DNA from: Bacteroidales bacterium
Lineage (GTDB): Bacteria > Bacteroidota > Bacteroidia > Bacteroidales > 4484-276
Assembly (NCBI GenBank): GCA_018400545.1
Contig: JAGYLT010000068.1
Coordinates: 1-10,006, forward strand
DNA: 10,006 bases
Direction: 5' to 3'
Both the position numbers and the translations under genes were made by a program. Shown in pieces: positions 7,421 to 10,006 of the stretch (within the stretch, counting starts at the first letter, position 1; each line of letters opens with the position of its first letter). Under the pieces are notes generated by a model. The model was given only the letters and a program-made list of their open reading frames with translations. It did no database searches and was not told where the DNA came from.

Positions 7421-7447
7421 TCCTCCTTCGCCATTGGCTACGGAGGA
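7421..7447 (-). repeat. Hairpin repeat, copy 2 (CCWCC-GTAGC family)
   Basis: On the minus strand it reads CCTCC-GTAGCC-AAT-GGCGAA-GGAGG: a five-pair outer stem, the same G-T-A/G-A-A internal loop as copy 1 at 4384-4407, three inner GC pairs and an AAT loop. Relative to copy 1, the central outer pair has flipped from A-T to T-A, so both strands of the stem changed together. It lies 44 bp upstream of the nitrilase fusion start codon, in that gene's probable leader or promoter region. Confidence 0.6.
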
Positions 7448-7513
7448 TAAAAGGTTAATGAGTTATTAAGTATTGTGTTGTTTATGGAATTGGTGCGTTT
7501 GGTGTCAATTGTA

Positions 7514-7615
7514 GTCATTTGCGCTGCGGGCGTCATTTGTGGTAATTCATTGTCATTTGTGGTCATTTGCGCTGCAGGCGTCATTTGTGGTCATTGGTGG
7601 TCATTGGTGGTCATT
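7514..7615. repeat. Two 30-bp direct repeats followed by a 10-bp tandem repeat
   Basis: Positions 7514-7543 and 7562-7591 are identical at 29 of 30 bases (one G/A difference), 48 bp apart. Each consists of GTCATTTG, a GC-rich GCGCTGC(G/A)GGC core, and GTCATTTGTGGT. From 7581 the sequence continues as TCATTTGTGG, TCATTGGTGG, TCATTGGTGG and a final TCATT, a 10-bp unit in 3.5 copies. This pattern suggests slippage-driven growth from a short GGTCATT motif. Confidence 0.85.
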
Positions 7616-7816
7616 TTCAATTTATTATAAGTTACTTTACTAATGGAGGCACTTTATGCTATGCTCTCTGAAGCTTTCTCTACGTTTATTCTCTTCGTTC
7701 ACCTATGACTTTTAGTCACTTTTTTTTCTCTTAGTATTTATCGATGTAAAACCCACGCGCCTAATCCACATCAAACCGAGCACTTCATCCCCCAAACTTT
7801 CACTATACCAAACCTT

Positions 7817-7888
7817 CCATCACTCCATCATTCAATCATTCAATCACTCCATCATTCAATCATTCAATCACTCCATCATTCAATCATT
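7817..7888. repeat. 24-bp tandem repeat, three copies, built from octamers
   Basis: Three consecutive 24-bp units (7817-7840, 7841-7864, 7865-7888); the last two are identical and the first differs at one base. Each unit is made of three related octamers, CAATCACT, CCATCATT and CAATCATT, so the array is nine copies of a degenerate YMATCAYT motif. It lies 45 bp past the MscS stop codon and is noncoding. Copy number is likely to vary between strains. Confidence 0.9.
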
Positions 7889-7933
7889 TATAATCTCCTC
7901 CTATTGGCTTATTGCAAACTTTGCATACTTCTA

Positions 7934-8827
7934 TCAATCCTCCCGCCTTGTCCTTTCATCCAAAACTTCCGAAAGCTTCTGCCCGCCTTTGATGCCAAAA
8001 TCCAGCGTACGAATCGGGAACGGAATGGTGATGTCGTTTTCGTTGAATGCTTTTTTGATGGCTTTAACCGCTTCTCCTCTGATATGAAGAAACCGTTTTT
8101 CATCTACTTTATCAATCCAGAACCTCAACATAAAATTGATGGAACTATTGCCAAACTCTTCAAAATAAACCTCCGGAATTTCGGCTTTGATATGCTCTAC
8201 TTTTTCGATAATCGCATTACGCACAACATTTTCCACCTTTTCAAGGTCTTCACCATAAGATATCCCAACTTTAAGAATAACCGCCCGCCTGCCCCCAATA
8301 GAAACATTTTTGAAAGCATTATTCACGATAGCATCATTCGGCAGTACCACCAGTTCGCCGGATGTTAACCGGATATGGGAAACCCTGATTCCAATTTTTT
8401 CCACAAAACCGTAATAACCATTTGTCTCTACCCAATCGCCAATCCGGTAAAATTTACGGTACGACATCAAAAAGCCAGATACTGTATTTCTAATCGGATT
8501 CTGGAATGCCAAGCCAATTGCCAAACCTACAAGCCCGGCACCGGCAAGAATAGATGTTACTGCTTTATCCAACTGCAAAACACCCAGTACCAGCAGTAAA
8601 CCAAAAATCAGGAAAGCATAATGAATTAAGCTGGTAAAGAAATTGGTTATCGGTATGTTATCCGTAAACTGTAAAATAACTTTCTGTGATAGTTTTTTAA
8701 GCAGCCTGGAAAAGATGATCACCAGAATTAACAGAATTAACGCTACAATAAAATTCGGCAGGAAAAGGACAATGTCCTGATACCAGGAAATCAGTTTTTC
8801 GGTCAGTAAACGAATTGCATCACGCAT
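7934..8827 (-). CDS. Small-conductance mechanosensitive channel, MscS family
   Basis: The 297 residues match the size of the compact, E. coli MscS-like form. This class of inner-membrane channel opens under membrane tension and releases solutes after osmotic downshock. Visible parts: an N-terminal helix then TM1 (about 22-42), TM2 (about 66-84), and the pore-lining TM3 (about 88-120), which has the family's Gly/Ala pattern, AGAGLVGLAIGLAFQNPIRN. Next is the beta domain, with FYRIGDWVETNGYYGFVEKI (126-145) and the typical VLPND (161-165). The C-terminal alpha/beta domain ends with ITIPFPIRTL (266-275), matching the IPFPxR hallmark. It starts at ATG 8827, in frame just before TM1. The stop TGA is followed at once by an in-frame TAG. 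It lies about 106 bp after the MATE gene, same strand, with an inverted repeat between, so co-transcription is uncertain. A channel of this family could instead serve a signalling role. Confidence 0.95.
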   Translation of the reverse strand: MRDAIRLLTEKLISWYQDIVLFLPNFIVALILLILVIIFSRLLKKLSQKVILQFTDNIPITNFFTSLIHYAFLIFGLLLVLGVLQLDKAVTSILAGAGLVGLAIGLAFQNPIRNTVSGFLMSYRKFYRIGDWVETNGYYGFVEKIGIRVSHIRLTSGELVVLPNDAIVNNAFKNVSIGGRRAVILKVGISYGEDLEKVENVVRNAIIEKVEHIKAEIPEVYFEEFGNSSINFMLRFWIDKVDEKRFLHIRGEAVKAIKKAFNENDITIPFPIRTLDFGIKGGQKLSEVLDERTRRED

Positions 8828-8882
8828 ATCATGATAATTTTATAGGGCAAAATAAACGAAAATCCATACAACAAAAGGTATG

Positions 8883-8924
8883 ACCGGAAGTCTCCCCAAA
8901 TATTTTTATTGCGTTGCTTCCGGT
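8883..8924. repeat. Inverted repeat between MATE and MscS genes
   Basis: ACCGGAAG (8883-8890) and CTTCCGGT (8917-8924) are perfect 8-bp inverted arms around 26 nt. On the minus strand this sits 9 bp past the MATE stop codon. It could be a transcript 3' end hairpin for the MATE gene, although no clean T-run follows, or a protein-binding site ahead of the MscS gene. Confidence 0.5.
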
Positions 8925-8933
8925 AATTGAAAA

Positions 8934-10006
8934 TTATACTTTATTCAATTTCCATTTTCCCTGACGAAACAGGAAAAATGCAAGGATAACCAGCAAGGTT
9001 TCCGCAATGACGATGGCATAAAAAACGCCGTTTTCATTCAATCCGGTGTAAAAGGACAAAAACGCAGCCAATGGTATTTCGATCAGCCAGAAACAAATCA
9101 GGTTGATCCGTGTCGGGGTTCGGGTGTCTCCGGCTCCGTTGAAAGCATTGATCAACACCATACCGAACCCGTAGGCCAAAAATCCGAAACTCACAATTTG
9201 CAGCGCCCTTGCGCCAACAGATATAACTGCCGGATCGGAAATAAAGAACCGAATAAAGTATTCCGGAATAAAAATGAATATTAGCCCGATTAACCCCAGC
9301 AAGATGATATTGACTTTGCCGGTAGCCCAAACGGATCGCTCGGCACGATCAGGCTTATTGGCGCCCAGGTTCTGCCCTACCAGTGTTGCAGCGGCATTGG
9401 AAATTCCCCATGAAGGTAAAAGCGAGAAAATTACAATCCGGATGGCGATGGTATAACCTGCCACCACATCGCTGCCAAACTCGGCAATAATCCGCACCAT
9501 GCCAATCCAGCTTGATGTAGCGATGATGGTTTGTCCGATCCCGCCCAGGCTAATTTTAATTAATTTACCCATAAGCGGGAAATCCACCTTCAGGTCTTTC
9601 CACCTGAACTGAATCCTGCCGCTACCACTGAACAACATATAAAGTTGATAAACGACTGCTATCCCACGACCAATAGTTGTAGCTATGGCCGCACCGGCAA
9701 TGCCCATGGCCGGAATGGGGCCAAAGCCAAAAATCAATATGGGGTCGAGTATCAGGTTGATGATGTTGGCCATCCAGAGCACACGCATGGAAATAGCGGC
9801 ATCACCGGCACTGCGAAATACGGCGTTGATCACGAAAAGCAGCATGATCACCGTGTTTCCGCCGAGCATGATAGCCGTATAAACAGCAAATTGTTCGGCG
9901 ATTTCGCCACCAATACCCATCAATCCCAATAGGTCTTTGGCAAAAATGGCTCCCGGTATGGCGATCACCAGCGAGGAAATCAGTGCAACGAGAATACCCT
10001 GGAATG
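8934..10006 (-). CDS. MATE-family multidrug/Na+ (or H+) antiporter (5' end off window)
   Basis: The frame is open to the right edge; the first complete codon is at 10004, leaving 356 visible residues. MATE proteins usually have about 440-460, so roughly 100 N-terminal residues (the first two or three helices) are missing. The GTG at 9968 is only an internal codon. These inner-membrane antiporters of the MOP superfamily expel drugs or metabolites using Na+ or H+ gradients. Family marks: FRSAGDA and NIINLILDPILIFGFG in the first half; AAATLVGQNLGANKPDRA, the usual VGQNxGA turn opening the second half; and FNGAGDTRTPTRIN, which repeats the first-half FRSAGDA element, as expected of the two-fold MATE repeat. 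About nine hydrophobic helices are visible, ending with the basic tail GKWKLNKV. Its substrate cannot be read from the sequence. It is the most upstream gene seen and could share a transcript with the MscS gene. Confidence 0.95.
   Translation of the reverse strand, partial: FQGILVALISSLVIAIPGAIFAKDLLGLMGIGGEIAEQFAVYTAIMLGGNTVIMLLFVINAVFRSAGDAAISMRVLWMANIINLILDPILIFGFGPIPAMGIAGAAIATTIGRGIAVVYQLYMLFSGSGRIQFRWKDLKVDFPLMGKLIKISLGGIGQTIIATSSWIGMVRIIAEFGSDVVAGYTIAIRIVIFSLLPSWGISNAAATLVGQNLGANKPDRAERSVWATGKVNIILLGLIGLIFIFIPEYFIRFFISDPAVISVGARALQIVSFGFLAYGFGMVLINAFNGAGDTRTPTRINLICFWLIEIPLAAFLSFYTGLNENGVFYAIVIAETLLVILAFFLFRQGKWKLNKV

Larger units (their letters stand above)
7378..7933. other. Repeat-rich spacer upstream of the nitrilase fusion gene
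   Basis: About 550 bp without a gene. Nearest the nitrilase fusion start are loose GTTATTGRGTTATT-like runs on both sides of a hairpin repeat (7421-7447). Then come two 30-bp direct repeats leading into a 10-bp tandem repeat (7514-7615), a pyrimidine-rich stretch (about 7640-7816) in which I see nothing firm, and a 24-bp tandem array (7817-7888). A short palindrome, TGCAAACTTTGCA, lies at 7913-7925 just past the MscS gene. I found no good match to the TTG/TAnnTTTG promoter on the minus strand here, so the nitrilase promoter is not located. Confidence 0.7.

Noticed and set aside
7706..7727. Plus-strand intrinsic terminator: TGACT-TTT-AGTCA followed by a T-run.
   Set aside because: The stem is only five weak pairs and there is no plus-strand gene upstream to terminate; the T-run belongs to a generally pyrimidine-rich stretch.
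7817..7888. The 24-bp repeats as a CRISPR array.
   Set aside because: The units are directly adjacent with no spacers, are internally repetitive, and no cas gene is present.
7904..8368. A 154-codon plus-strand frame opposite the MscS gene.
   Set aside because: The minus-strand frame matches MscS along its whole length, so this is an antisense shadow.
8828..8930. MscS promoter built on TACCTTTT or TTATTTTG boxes.
   Set aside because: Both are one base off the -7 consensus and the nearest TTG is only 13-16 bp away, too close for the usual spacing.

Overview
The window looks like a chromosomal segment from an environmental member of the Bacteroidota. Three things point there: tandem secreted proteins ending in type IX secretion system (T9SS) sorting domains, AT-rich leaders with A-rich stretches instead of clear Shine-Dalgarno sites, and a GNAT-nitrilase fusion of a kind I know from this phylum. 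Every convincing gene lies on the minus strand, so transcription runs from high to low coordinates. Both ends cut through genes.

Right side (7934-10006): a MATE-family efflux transporter whose start lies beyond the window is followed, after about 110 bp holding an inverted repeat, by a small MscS-type mechanosensitive channel. Middle (5833-7377): a 514-residue fusion of an N-terminal GNAT acetyltransferase domain with a C-terminal carbon-nitrogen hydrolase domain that keeps its Glu-Lys-Cys triad. It is bordered on both sides by repeat-rich spacers. Left side (1-4200): three paralogous secreted proteins of about 460-475 residues, each with a signal peptide and a T9SS type A C-terminal domain. 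They are separated by only 30 and 46 bp and probably form one operon, read from the gene ending at 2809 to the one leaving the window at base 1.

Two long spacers hold the less ordinary material. The 4201-5832 spacer has a 24-bp hairpin repeat, a 7-bp microrepeat, a possible small or decayed gene, an orphan Bacteroidota-type promoter with no obvious gene behind it, and a 150-bp inverted pair of REP-like hairpins that may also terminate the nitrilase transcript. The 7378-7933 spacer has a second, inverted copy of the hairpin repeat with a compensating base-pair change, a pair of near-identical 30-bp direct repeats, a 10-bp tandem repeat, and three copies of a 24-bp tandem repeat.

Functionally, the MATE transporter and MscS channel fit envelope stress and export, and the trio encodes exported or surface proteins of unknown ligand. 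The nitrilase fusion has no evident partner here. I see no rRNA, tRNA, CRISPR array or intact transposase.
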